In this document: piece by piece, positions 44,649 through 54,523 of the stretch
Numbering within the stretch: position 1 is the stretch's first letter
How the letters are laid out: the number at the start of each line of letters is the position of its first letter
The notes under the pieces: model-generated
Seen by the model: only the letters and a program-made list of their open reading frames with translations
Databases searched by the model: none
What the model was told of the DNA's origin: nothing
NCBI GenBank assembly: GCA_037044905.1
Contig: JBAOKB010000020.1
Span: 1,922,001 to 1,986,000 of the forward strand
Direction: 5' to 3'
Source of the DNA: Hortaea werneckii
Lineage: Eukaryota > Ascomycota > Dothideomycetes > Mycosphaerellales > Teratosphaeriaceae
DNA: 64,000 nt
Translations under genes and position numbers: made by a program

Positions 44649-45059
44649 GATGACGGTGGTTGGAGGAGTAGCGTACAGGTAGAGTCGCTTTATCGAAGAT
44701 TTGATTATCTGCTCATTGTTGTGACATATGTTGGCGCACCTATTGCCAACACCAAATGGAAGTGGTACTCGACGCCTTCGATCACGCGTAAAGTGGACGA
44801 GTCACTAGTCGCGTCGACACTCCCGATGTTTAACCGACTAGCGCGAAAAAGCCGTGTTCAGGGTCTCCCTCTCCCTCCGTCTCCGCGACTCACGGCACGA
44901 GTCTCAGCTTGCGATAATCCCGCGTCTTCCACTCTCCAAGATTCCGAGACACCCGAAACCTGAGCTCTCGGCCTGACCCTCTCTTCCTTCGCGCTGCCGA
45001 TCACACCCATCTCACTCCAATTTCATCCGCCGTTCATTACCTAGGTACTATCGGCTTTG
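44649..45059. promoter_or_regulatory. Shared Dpb2 / NASP promoter with MCB- and SCB-like boxes
   Basis: 411-nt divergent promoter. It contains ACGCGT at 44784-44789 (MluI cell-cycle box, bound by MBF in yeasts) and CGCGAAA at 44842-44848 (matches the Swi4/6 box CRCGAAA). Both flanking genes serve DNA replication or chromatin assembly. The palindrome TACCTAGGTA also lies at 45038, just before the NASP ATG. Confidence 0.6.
45038..45047. promoter_or_regulatory. TACCTAGGTA palindrome, copy 3
   Basis: Identical to the copies at 15277, 24150 and 55760. Its right end is 12 nt before the NASP start codon. Confidence 0.45.
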
Positions 45060-46496
45060 ATGGCAGCGCAACCTCTACAGCCCATCGACGAATCCACCAT
45101 GGGACCTGCTGCGCTTACGGGCAAGCTTGACCACCTCAAGGCTTCCGCGACCAAGGAGTACTCCCTCAAGAACTATGCCGCCGCCGCCGAATTCTACTCC
45201 GAAGCTGCCGAAGTCCAGGACCAGCTTAATGGGGAGATGGTGCCCGAGAACGCCGACTTGCTGTACCAGTACGGCCGCTGTCTGTATCACGTTGCGGTCT
45301 CGAAGAGCGATGTGCTAGGCGGCAAGGTTGCCGGCGGAGAGGAGCCAAAGAGGAAGAAGAGAAAGGTGGCCGCTGAAAGCAGCGCGGCGGGTGCTGCAGA
45401 TGGCGATGGTAGTGCCGTGATTGGTGACGCGTTGAAGAGCGGAGAGCAGAAGATGGCCGAGGGAATTGGTGAGGCTGCGGCAGAGCAAAAGGATGGAGCG
45501 AAGAAGGAGGAGAAACCCGGCGCCGGCAACAACCCATACTTCCAGATCACAGGAGATGAGAATTGGACCGATTCCGAGGACGACGAAGAAGCCGAGGCAG
45601 AAGCCGAGGAGGAAGAGGACGACTTTGCGACCGCCTACGAGATCCTAGACATGGCACGCGTATTACTCGGCAGGAAGATGGAGAGCTTTCAGCAGCTCGC
45701 AGGCAAAGGCAAGGGCACGATAGAGCAACCGGAAGTGAGACAGCTCAAGGAGCGTCTTGCAGATACGCACGATCTACAGGCGGAAATCTCACTAGAGAAC
45801 GAGCGCTTCTCGGATGCGATTAACGACACACGCGATGCGTTAGCACTCAAGCTGGAATTGTACCCACAGGAAAGTAGTCTGATCGCTGAGGCACACTTCA
45901 AGCTCTCGCTTGCGTTGGAGTTCGCCTCAGTCACTTCCACAGATAACGACGGTGATGAGAACAGCGAGACAAAGGTAGCCCAGGTTGATGAGAGCTTGCG
46001 TAGCGAAGCGGCAGGCGAGATGGAGAAAGCGATCGCTTCATGTCGCCTCCGCATCACCAAGGAAGAAGCCAGCCTGCAAGACATGGACTCCGCGAAGGTC
46101 GAGGAGCGCAAGAAATCGATCGAGGATGTGAAGGAGATGGTGACGGATATGGAACAGCGTCTCGTAGATCTGCGGAACCCAGCTGTCTCATTGTCTGGTT
46201 CAGGGGCTACAGGGCTAGCCGGTGCATCAGACGGCTCGGACGCCATGCGCGGCATTCTAGGTGCCATGCTGGGCGAGAGCAAAGGCGAGCAGGAGAAGCG
46301 GATCAAACAGGCGACCAGTCAGGCGAACGATCTCAGCGGATTGGTCAAGCACAAGAAGAAGGCTAAAGCGGAGCCCGAGGCGGCGAATGGAGCCGTGAGC
46401 GAAGATGGAAAAGGAAAGGGGAAAAGGAAGGCAGAGGAGGGTCCTAACAGTGAGACGGCGAGCGAGAAGAAAGCCAAGACTGAAGATGGCGCTTAG
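45060..46496 (+). CDS. NASP/Sim3/Hif1-type histone chaperone (SHNi-TPR)
   Basis: Single-exon 478-aa protein from the ATG at 45060; the TTG one codon upstream is not used. The family binds H3-H4 (yeast Hif1, fission yeast Sim3, animal NASP) for nuclear import, storage or CENP-A delivery. TPR 1 lies near residues 20-80 (YSLKNYAAAAEFYSEAAEVQ), the SHNi-TPR helix near 187-220 (FATAYEILDMARVLLGRKM), and later TPRs with SLENERFSDAINDTRDAL and ESSLIAEAHFKLSLAL. TPR 2 is interrupted by the characteristic acidic stretch (residues 160-187, mostly Asp/Glu). An SV40-like NLS PKRKKRKV lies at about 97-104 and a second basic cluster KGKGKRKAEE near the C-terminus. Confidence 0.92.
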   Translation: MAAQPLQPIDESTMGPAALTGKLDHLKASATKEYSLKNYAAAAEFYSEAAEVQDQLNGEMVPENADLLYQYGRCLYHVAVSKSDVLGGKVAGGEEPKRKKRKVAAESSAAGAADGDGSAVIGDALKSGEQKMAEGIGEAAAEQKDGAKKEEKPGAGNNPYFQITGDENWTDSEDDEEAEAEAEEEEDDFATAYEILDMARVLLGRKMESFQQLAGKGKGTIEQPEVRQLKERLADTHDLQAEISLENERFSDAINDTRDALALKLELYPQESSLIAEAHFKLSLALEFASVTSTDNDGDENSETKVAQVDESLRSEAAGEMEKAIASCRLRITKEEASLQDMDSAKVEERKKSIEDVKEMVTDMEQRLVDLRNPAVSLSGSGATGLAGASDGSDAMRGILGAMLGESKGEQEKRIKQATSQANDLSGLVKHKKKAKAEPEAANGAVSEDGKGKGKRKAEEGPNSETASEKKAKTEDGA

Positions 46497-47015
46497 AAAG
46501 GGGAAAAGGAAAAGAAAAGAAAAGACAGAAAAACAAGGAGAGAAAAAACTGCGGTTCTGGGTTTTCGAGCAGTTGCTTCAATCATTTTGTATGATACCCT
46601 TCTCTTTTTTATCCAGCCATTGAACAAGGTACTTCATATTGGGGCCAGAATTCCAAAAGTTTGATGGGAATTCATAAGACCTAATCGGACAGAGCGCAAG
46701 TAATGAGTGCAGCGGCTTTCACATGCACATTCGCGTTCCTCTCCTCAGAGTGCCGCCCCACTCACTACAAACGGACCTTGTGATTTCGCTTTCGTCGCTC
46801 TTGCTTTAAAGTTGTCCAGCGGCAGCTTTTGCACTCATCCTCCTTTGATCCACTCCTCTCACACTTACACTCCTTCAACTCGACTATCAGACTACAAAAC
46901 CTCCCGCCAACCTCCCTTTAGACCTGTGCAACCGGTTCGACGTCAAATTTGGCGCTCATTCTGCTTCAAGCCTCCTTTCACATTCACACATCTTCAACTC
47001 GACTATCAGAGCAAC
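46497..47015. other. Spacer with duplicated 19-mer in a probable 5' leader
   Basis: 519 nt between NASP and the next gene. The right part is pyrimidine-rich and holds two exact copies of CTTCAACTCGACTATCAGA, at 46873-46891 and 46992-47010, the second ending 5 nt before the next ATG. The frame of the next gene stays open upstream through this region, but the translated part looks like leader. Confidence 0.6.
46873..47010. repeat. Direct repeat CTTCAACTCGACTATCAGA, two copies
   Basis: Exact 19-bp copies start at 46873 and 46992, 119 nt apart, each preceded by related C/T-rich, CACA-containing sequence. This suggests a duplicated leader or promoter segment. Confidence 0.85.
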
Positions 47016-48108
47016 ATGGCAGCGGCACTATCGCCGTTGACAGACGCCCTCCCACCTGAAATCCGCATACGCATCTACAAGGAGGTGCTTCGTGCGGACC
47101 GGCCTCTGCGCATTGCAAGAAAGAAGTATCCTGAGGAAGTCAGGTACGTGTCTTCTTACCTGCGCTTGCCTCGCCTATAAAAAAAAAAGTTGCGCTGACT
47201 GGCTTCCAATCTGCCTCCCTAGATTCGATACCTCGCTCCTCTTCGTCGGTAAGAGTGTCTTTCTCGAGGCGTCGGACGTCTTCTTCGAAGTCAATACGAT
47301 CCACCTTCGGCGCCTCTCTGAGCTCAATCGTGCTTTCAAGGTTGATAAGCGCGGTCGTTGCGATCTTCGCGTTCTCCAGAACCTTCGCTACCTGTGCCTT
47401 GTTGATGACCTGCGCGGGCCGAAGGACCTGGCGTACGGTCGATGGATCACTGAAAAGGCAGTGAGCACGCACATCAGCAAAAGCCTTGCTTTACCGAAGC
47501 TGAAAGAATGCACGACCATCTACGATCGAATGCCCTGGCCGGAGGAGGAATTCAAATTTTACTTCTCGCCCACCACCGGGTTGCGAAGCATTGTGGCATA
47601 TCTTAGATCTGCGAACCTGGGGCACGAGCTTCTGCCCGAGTACACTGATGTCGGTGTGGCGGCAATACAACGATCTCAAGGCCCAACGATCAAGTTCGTC
47701 GACAGGTGGCTCAAAACGGCATGGGCGCAAGTGAAGGAAGCGGGTCAAATCAACGTTGAGGATGTGTATATTCGAAGTAGCGCCGCGAGGATGTGCAGAA
47801 ACCCGCAGGAGTTCTACGACATCTGCGCAGGTCCGCCAGTCTGGTGCGCCCTTTACGATTATTGCACTCAGGCGAGGAACGACGAAGATTGCCAAGCGAT
47901 GCGAGACTTGAGGGAGGAAATGCAGCGACATCTCACGAAGATCCCAATGAGCAGCAGCCACGGCAAACTCCCTCACGACCTGCCACTGAGGGACGTGAGC
48001 CCAGAGGTGGTAGCTCCAGACGTGATAGAGTGGTTGTCTGAGCTGCTTCTTCATGCCAGGAGTAATTCTAATGCACTCGCCCGCCTTCGACGTCTTTTGT
48101 GGTACTAA
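47016..48108 (+). CDS. Conserved-looking fungal hypothetical protein, F-box-like start
   Basis: Two exons, 47016-47143 and 47223-48108, joined by a 79-nt intron (GTACGT..CTAG) in phase 2; 337 aa. The start LTDALPPEIRIRIYKEVLRAD matches the short motif that opens many fungal proteins of unknown function related to F-box/2EXR proteins (LPxEIRxxIYxxxL), followed by LLFVGKSVFLEASDVFFEVN, which is the usual second block (VNKQIYxEAxxvfYxxN). The remaining 250 residues show no domain I can name. Such proteins form large, fast-evolving families; the molecular role is unknown. The first exon's frame is open upstream, so the start is chosen by motif position. Confidence 0.8.
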
Positions 48109-48270
48109 TAAGGGACCAGGGGACCACTAGACAGGGTCAGGGCTTACAGAATGAGCGAGACCGTCATTACGACGCCGATTAAGCAAGCTAATGCAGCTTG
48201 GGATACTTCCCAAGCAGAAGTTGCAGAAGAAATCAGTTAGGTCATAAGAGAAGGTAGCAAATAATCCACC

Positions 48271-49195
48271 TCATGCCTTGTAACTCTGCTTCCAAACGTC
48301 ATCAAACTTCTTCTGATCCATGGCGAACCCTCTCACATACTCCCACTCAAGCTCATGCATCTTCTTCCCACAGAGCACTAAACTGTGTAGTGGCTTGCCC
48401 AAATCAGCTCCAGCAAGCTCTTCCAGCGTGCCAGCCACAATCTGCTGGTCATCGCTGCCCAGTCTTGCCACGCCTACCGCAAGAGCTTCCTTACTGCAGA
48501 TTCCTTGCTTCCTCTCCTCTTCTACCTCCAACATCTGCGCCGCGCACTGAGCCACAGTCATGAATCGCGGCGGCTCATAGATGATCTTGCCCCGCGCTAG
48601 AGCCTTAAGGTCCGGTTCCTTGACTTTGATATCCAAAAGCATCAACGTGTGGAACCCCAGACCCGTGTTCTCAGCCACTCGGTCGTAGAAACTGCTTGGC
48701 TTCCAGTCCTCGGTGAAGAAGACCATACTGACGGTCTGCCCGAAATTGTACAGGCTGAGACCTGTTGCGCCTACTGCCGTTAGGATGGACGCGTTGGGCA
48801 GCGTCCGGGTCGGTATCGGCGGCTCATGCTGTCGGCAGCGAAGCGCGAGATCGGTGTGCGTAGTTGCTCCAAAGGGGTCGCCCACTACGAGGAACGCGAT
48901 GTCTTTCTCGTCGGCGCCCGCGAGAATCTCGTCGGACTTCGATTCGACCATTTCCCGGTCGGCAAGGATGACTGGCCGGCCATAGTAGCTTTCCTACTAC
49001 ATTTTGCCGTATCAGCCACTGTGCTTTCCAGTATGGTAGATTTCATCTATGAAGACCCACCAGTTGTGCTTGGTCGACGAGAAGGACGGCAGTGTAGGCT
49101 TCTAGGTAGACCCTTTCCGCCTTGCGGATGACCTCTAGTCCTTTGACCGAGACATCCTTCTCGTCCGCAAGTCCTAGACCAATGATGTGGAGCAT
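48271..49195 (-). CDS. DPH5: Diphthine methyl ester synthase
   Basis: Two exons, 49195-49061 and 48993-48271, joined in phase 0 by a 67-nt intron (GTGGGT..GTAG); 285 aa, the usual family length. DPH5 is a SAM-dependent methyltransferase that builds the diphthamide precursor on the conserved His of elongation factor 2 in the cytosol. Evidence: MLHIIGLGLADEKDVSVKGLE start, KAERVYLEAYTAVL, the junction QLESYYGRPVILADREMVE, the SAM-binding block FLVVGDPFGATTHTDL, NASILTAVGATGLSLYNFG and the ending KPLHSLVLCGKKMHELEWEY. It is divergent to SPT3 (321 nt). Confidence 0.95.
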
Positions 49196-49516
49196 TTTGC
49201 TGAGCTGTGAGTGTCTGTCTCAATAGTAACCTGCGAATGACTCCAGAAAGTTTTGCGACTTTCACATGCAGACTAAAGCCCAAGCTTCCCATGCACCCCA
49301 CATTGCACTGATTTGACTCTCGCGTATCAGCGGGAGATCGCCTTTAGCCGCTGGACGCTTGGATTTGACCTGCGTTCACTCGGTCCATTCAGTTACCTGG
49401 CAATTACAACAACATTTTGGCGCGTCGCTGCGGGGGCCGTTTGGAAGGCCAATTTGCATCTTTTCGTGTCGGTGTGTTGGGATTGGTTCGGCAAAGAATA
49501 CTTACGCTCGCCCGCC
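49196..49516. promoter_or_regulatory. Shared divergent promoter DPH5 / SPT3
   Basis: 321 nt between the two ATGs; no element recognised. Confidence 0.45.
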
Positions 49517-51099
49517 ATGGCGGACGCTCGCGCGAAATACCGGACGGAGATCCAACAGGTAAGTTATATGCGAGTCTTGATCATATTGGTCTCGCGAGCA
49601 CGGCAATGGAGAGTGTGAATATGAACGGAAAAGGCTATGGTTCTGGCGAGAATACGAGCAACTTGGACGTTCGTCGCGTCTCCCAAGGCTCTCATTGCTT
49701 GACTGTAACCTCAGTTCACCATGGCTGGTACATGAGCACGCCTACAGCAGCTCCGACCTTCTTCGAAAGGGCCTTTCAAAACCACTCATCCAGACACTTC
49801 AACTATTTGGGAGATATTGCCGACGACACCATGCCCGAGGAGACCGACGCAACTCTGCTGCCCTTCGACAAGGCCATGCTACTCCTTGCCGATCCTCCGC
49901 CACCGAAACAAGCCTCGATAGTCAGCTCACACGCTGGCTGGTATCATATGGGCCCACAACCTGAGACGCCGATGGACCTGCATGATCGCGAGGCAGATTT
50001 GACGGAGGAGGGCGATCCTCTATTAGGCCACGCCTTGATATGCAAGGTCTTTTCTTCGTGCACTTGGGAAGTTCATGCTTCAACCTCCATCTCGCTAACT
50101 TCAGTCCTATAGATGATGTTTGTTTCTGGCGAGACAGGCGACGTATCACCGGAGACAACGAGCATGATTGAAGGGATAGTCCAACAGCAGGTCATGGAAA
50201 TGGTAAGCTAGCTCGCGCCTACGCTCTGACGCCTTCACTGACAGGTGGACCAGCTCAAGCGCGCTACGGATCTGGCGGCGCGTCGCGGTGTCCGTACCAT
50301 CAGTACAGACGACCTCATCTTCTTGATCCGCCACGACAAGGCTAAGGTTTCTCGACTGCGCACATTTCTATCGTGGAAAGACGTGCGCAAATCAGCCAAG
50401 GACAGCGATGAGAAGGGCGGAGGTGGCGCAGATGCAGGTGGTGTTGAAGACTTCGATCTTGCCGCTAATGACCCTACACTTGGTACTGCTGGACCTAGTG
50501 TTGGGACGCGTAACAGCAAGAACAAGAAAGCGAAGATTGGCCTACCTTGGGATGTCTCTAGCTTCTACAGCGAAGTCGTCCCTGAGCGCGAAGACGAGGA
50601 AGATGAAGAGGAGGAGGAGATGAACGCTGCCACTCTCCAGCGCTTGAAGCAAGCAGACGAGCGCACTAAAGGGATGAATGCGGAAGAGTACCTCCACTTC
50701 TCCGAATGTCGCCAGGCATCCTTTACCTTCCGCAAAGGCAAGCGTTTCAGGGAGTGGGCAGGTTTCGGAGTCGTGACGGATAGCAAGCCGAACGACGATA
50801 TTGTCGACATTTTAGGCTTCTTGACGTACGAAATCGTCACGCTGCTCACCGAAGAGGCGCTCAAGGTCAGAGCGGCCGAGGATGCTCTGAAGCGTGACAG
50901 CGGCGGCGACGAGGAGAAACGAGGTCGGAAGCGGAGACGTGAGCCTGGTCTCTTTGACCCGCCGGAGGAGGCGAGGACGCCTGTGGGACCCAAACACATC
51001 CAGGAGGCTTACAGGAGACTCCAGAAGCCGGACCTGAAGAGTCGGTATATGCATCACGTTCCAAAGGGCAATTGGCAGCGGCCGCTGAAGCTGATTTAA
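49517..51099 (+). CDS. SPT3: SAGA complex subunit Spt3
   Basis: Three exons: 49517-49558, 50113-50202 and 50254-51099; 325 aa. Spt3 carries two histone folds and helps SAGA deliver TBP to promoters. The first exon gives MADARAKYRTEIQQ, the second MMFVSGETGDVSPETTSMIE and QQQVMEM, the third LKRATDLAARRGVRTISTDD and LIFLIRHDKAKVSRLRTFLSWKDVRK, all family signatures of the first histone fold. The second fold follows about residue 190 (QRLKQADERTKGMNAEEYLHFSECRQASFTFRKGKRFREW). The acceptor at 50244 would add VDQ before LKRAT; I prefer 50253 because family members continue directly from EM to the L(T/K)R helix. Intron 1 is 554 nt, unusually long here, and contains its own open frame (separate entry). 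Confidence 0.93.
49606..50112 (+). other. 168-codon open frame inside SPT3 intron 1
   Basis: An ATG-started frame covering nearly the whole intron and ending with a TAG that is the splice acceptor itself. The translation has gene-like composition and two related pieces, SVHHGWYMSTP and SSHAGWYHMGP. A possible donor after GHALICK (about 50044) would join in phase 0 to SPT3 exon 2. It may be an alternative SPT3 exon, a nested gene, or a chance frame; no family is recognised. Confidence 0.3.
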
Positions 51100-52763
51100 A
51101 CATCTGAGAGCGGTATGCTATCGGATTATGCGTTCAGAGCAAAGGCGTTGGTGGGTAAGGTCTCAGCTCTGCGGTCTAGGATGATTGGCAGAGGTAAAGG
51201 GCGGCGTTCAATTGTTTCTTTCATGCTTTCTACGAGCTGCATATACCCTACTAGTGCAGAAGTGAGGTCGTCTGGACCAAGGGAAGCAGATTCTGTAAAT
51301 TCTTATCCATTCCTTGCTTACAAGCTCATGCGTCAATGAATGTAAATTGAGAAAAGGCTCATGCAATGTCAGAGTGTTCCTTCAGAACCGTCGGGCCTGA
51401 TCAACTGCATAGCCTTTGGTCTTCATTGTGAGTTCAGTACATGAAAGATAAGTTTCGCCAAGAGCAGACAGGAATTGTGCTCTATTTTACCAAAATCCAC
51501 TAGAAAGAAGAAGGTACGGTATTTTGAACACAATGGAGCTTTGAGTTCTGGTCAGCAACCGAGAGAAGTCAAACATCGGCATCTCTTTCAGCAAGGTGTT
51601 TCTTATGACTCGATAGTTATCCTTGCATTCAGTTCATTCCTCTTGGGATAGTGAGAGTGAGAGCGATGCACCGAGCTTTGAGTTGCAACATAATATTCCC
51701 TAGAATGGGGAATCAGAGTCGTCGCTTCTCAGAATTGGCTGACGCCCTCGGAGGGAACTTCAACGTTTTCATTTCCGCTACTCACCTATTTTCGTGCAAC
51801 TCGACTTTTGCAACTGCCAGACTAAGCAAAAAGATCGGCATGCACCTTCAGGAGCCGCAACCTAGATCAGATCAAGCTCCCAAATGTAGCTCTGCCGACG
51901 CCGTCAACCCGGACGCTGCATGACTAGCCGGCCGATCAGAACGCGAAGGCAAGATGGTGATCTACCCGTTCTCTAGGACTTCACTCTACTCCTCTACCAC
52001 GATCGCGACAGTTCAGAGGCGTAGCCGTGCTCGCATAGAACGAACAGCAGGTTGATATCTTTCGAAAAATATCTGGAACAGGCATCTTTATTCTCGGCAA
52101 ACACTTATTAGAGGTCCAAGGATATTCCTCTACCTCTACAGCAGCTTCGTGACAATGACAACCAGCGCAAGAAACAACCACCGACTAGCGCATCACTCTC
52201 CAGTCGATCGCTCCACGCTATACACTATTTACACATGCTATCCGCTGAGTCCCGAGAGCGTAATCGGGGGTTTCATCTCAAACCAACCAGACTTTTATTC
52301 TAAAACGCACATCACTGCCAGCTACCTGTGATTTCTTTTCGGCTTCTGATCGTCTAGTGCCAGTCCCGAAGGCCTTTCCCCTGTCGATCGGTCCTCAATG
52401 TAGGAAGCAGGCGAAGCTCACAGGTGACGATCACTGGAGAAACCCTGTTCGGGTCTATCTGGCGCATGCCTTGCGCGAAATGGACCACCATCAATTTAGC
52501 CCCATTAGTTCCCCCCCACGCACTCATCGCGCGATGTGAAGTCAGAATGCGGTCGCCGTTGGCTGAGGCTGTCAGCTATCGTATAAGGATGGTATCTTGG
52601 CCCTTCTAATACCTCTTTCTTTGCTTGCTTCGCTCTCTCCCATCCTGTTGTATTCATTCGGCCTTTCTTCTCATCGAATTCTTTCACTCGCTCATTCAAC
52701 TAGTCACTCTTTCCAGACTTCACTTCTTTTCTCTCTACTAATCTACGTCTCTATCTTTTCACA
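51100..52763. other. Gene-free spacer
   Basis: 1.66 kb between SPT3 and the secreted-protein gene. Short frames only, none with gene character. The last 200 nt is a pyrimidine-rich leader typical of a fungal promoter, ending in TTTTCACA before the ATG. Confidence 0.6.
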
Positions 52764-53431
52764 ATGCGAGCCTCTACCTTCTACGCAGTCGCCCTTTCGG
52801 CGCTCCTCTCTAGCGTCGCTGCGCTGCCTGCGCCTCGACCTAACGCTGTCGCTGATGGTGACATGCTTGGTGGTCTGCTGTCGCCAGTGACCGGTGCTCT
52901 TGGCAGCGCTGTCGACAACGGGTCGGGCAATGAGGCTTCTGCCGACGGCTCGGGCAATGGCTCTGGGTCTGGGAATGAAGCTGGCAATGGTATTCTCGTC
53001 TGCTGGTGAACTCTTGAAGATGCAGTACTGATATTTCTTTTTGTAGGAAACGCGGCTGGCAACGGCAACGGCAATGGCTCAGGTAAGTGCTGTGTTCTCC
53101 AGATACACCCATGTACAAAGGCTGACCGATATCTAGGCTCCGACAACGAGGCCGGCAACGGCAACGGTGCGAACGGTAATGAGGCCAACGGCATTGAGGG
53201 TGATGGTATGTTTTCCAGGATGAATGGCTGGCGATGTACAACATCTTGACACTTCTCTCAGGCAACTCTCTGGGCAACGGCAACGGCAATGGCAACTCCG
53301 CAGGCAACGGTAACAGCGCAACTTTCGGGTAAGTCACCATCCAGGGGGACATGGACACATGGCTCGAGTGACTTGGCTGACACCATCCCAGGAACGGCAA
53401 CACCTTCGGCAACATCGTAAGCTCTCCCTGA
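52764..53431 (+). CDS. Small secreted Asn/Gly-rich repeat protein
   Basis: Proposed exons: 52764-52989, 53047-53082, 53137-53205, 53262-53328 and 53392-53431; 145 aa. A clear signal peptide (MRASTFYAVALSALLSSVAA) and possible Ala-Leu cleavage precede PAPRPNAVADGD. The rest is nearly all GN, GS and NEAGNG repeats with acidic residues, no Cys and no fold. Introns of 57, 54, 56 and 63 nt have good GT-AG signals; the first three split a Gly codon after its first base, the fourth after its second. The end is unsure: the final exon may stop at 53431 or splice again at 53417 (GTAAGC). Function unknown; it could be a wall-associated or effector-like matrix protein. Confidence 0.7.
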
Positions 53432-54523
53432 AGCTCTCTCACCCCCTTCTGACATTGCAAGCACATCGTCTGACGACCCGGGAGGACCTTCCTGACATCG
53501 ATGTCTCTCCCACGATCGACTTGCCTGACGTCAGCCTTCGGTCCTAAAAAGGCAGACGGCCAGACCAGCAAAGAGGATTTTCAGGCTGACTTGTATTTGA
53601 ATTGACAGCTGTAAATGATGTTTTGATCATGATGTTAAGCGAGAGAGCGCGTTCATGAACGTCGGAAAATTGGACTTGATTCTTCGCCTGTGCATATCAA
53701 CATGGGGAACATGCTATACTTTACCTACTCGCGCCATCTCCTTCTTGTGATGGGGCGGCAAGCTTGAAGACTCTCACCCAATGGTTGCTCTTCCAACGCG
53801 ATCCAGCGCTGGACGGAGGATAGACTCGTATTCTCCATTCTCCTGTCTTGTATTGCCATGATCCGCTTCTGGAGTAGCAGCTCACTGACATCTGCGTCTA
53901 CTTGCTTTTCTGCCTGCCGTATTATCGGGCACTATGCCTTCGCTTCACTTTTCGCAAGCGCTCCCAGCGTGCTGCTTGAGACAAAATAATTTGACCACCC
54001 CACTGCTGCGTTGTCGCGAGTGAAGCGTGATCACGTACAGTTTGAGGCCTATGCAGATGCAGTCTGGTATAGTCGTTGACGATTGGTGACATTCATCGTT
54101 CTTAAAGGCCGGCGCAAAGGAAATGGCACATCCCGTCAGCACAACGGGAGGGCGGTTGACAGGGTAAACGGAAAGGGCAGGATGCCGTCATTGCGGCTCT
54201 GCGTCTGCCAAGCGGCGCCAATGTCCAGGCCGAGGCCCTTCGCCCGAGGTACACGGTACCCGCGTCTTCCTAGCTACCAGAGAACCGAGCTTGGGGACTT
54301 GGTGCTCATATACCTTTTGCCTTTTAGATCTTTTTGGCTTGAACCCGTCGTAAGTCTTCGCATCATTTCTTCCGTCTCTACCGCTTCAGCGTGAATATCA
54401 TTCGCACATCGCTACACCGTTGACTGAAGCTATCTACCTATCTATCTACTGCGCTGAAGCTCCCAGCCGTCATCCCGAACCCAGCAACTTGAGATTGCTT
54501 CGCGAACTGGGAATCGCCCAGCC
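53432..54523. other. Spacer and promoter of the acylcarnitine carrier
   Basis: 1.1 kb without a supportable gene. It contains the 3' flank of the secreted-protein gene and the upstream region of the carrier, with CCGAGG sites (separate entry) and CTATCTAC microrepeats just before the carrier ATG. Confidence 0.55.
54230..54249. promoter_or_regulatory. Paired CCGAGG boxes upstream of the acylcarnitine carrier
   Basis: Two copies of CCGAGG, at 54230-54235 (within GGCCGAGGCC) and 54244-54249, about 280 nt upstream of the carrier ATG. CCTCGG, the reverse complement, is the core of the fatty-acid response element bound by FarA/FarB in Aspergillus and CTF1 in Fusarium. Binding here is inference. 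Confidence 0.35.
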
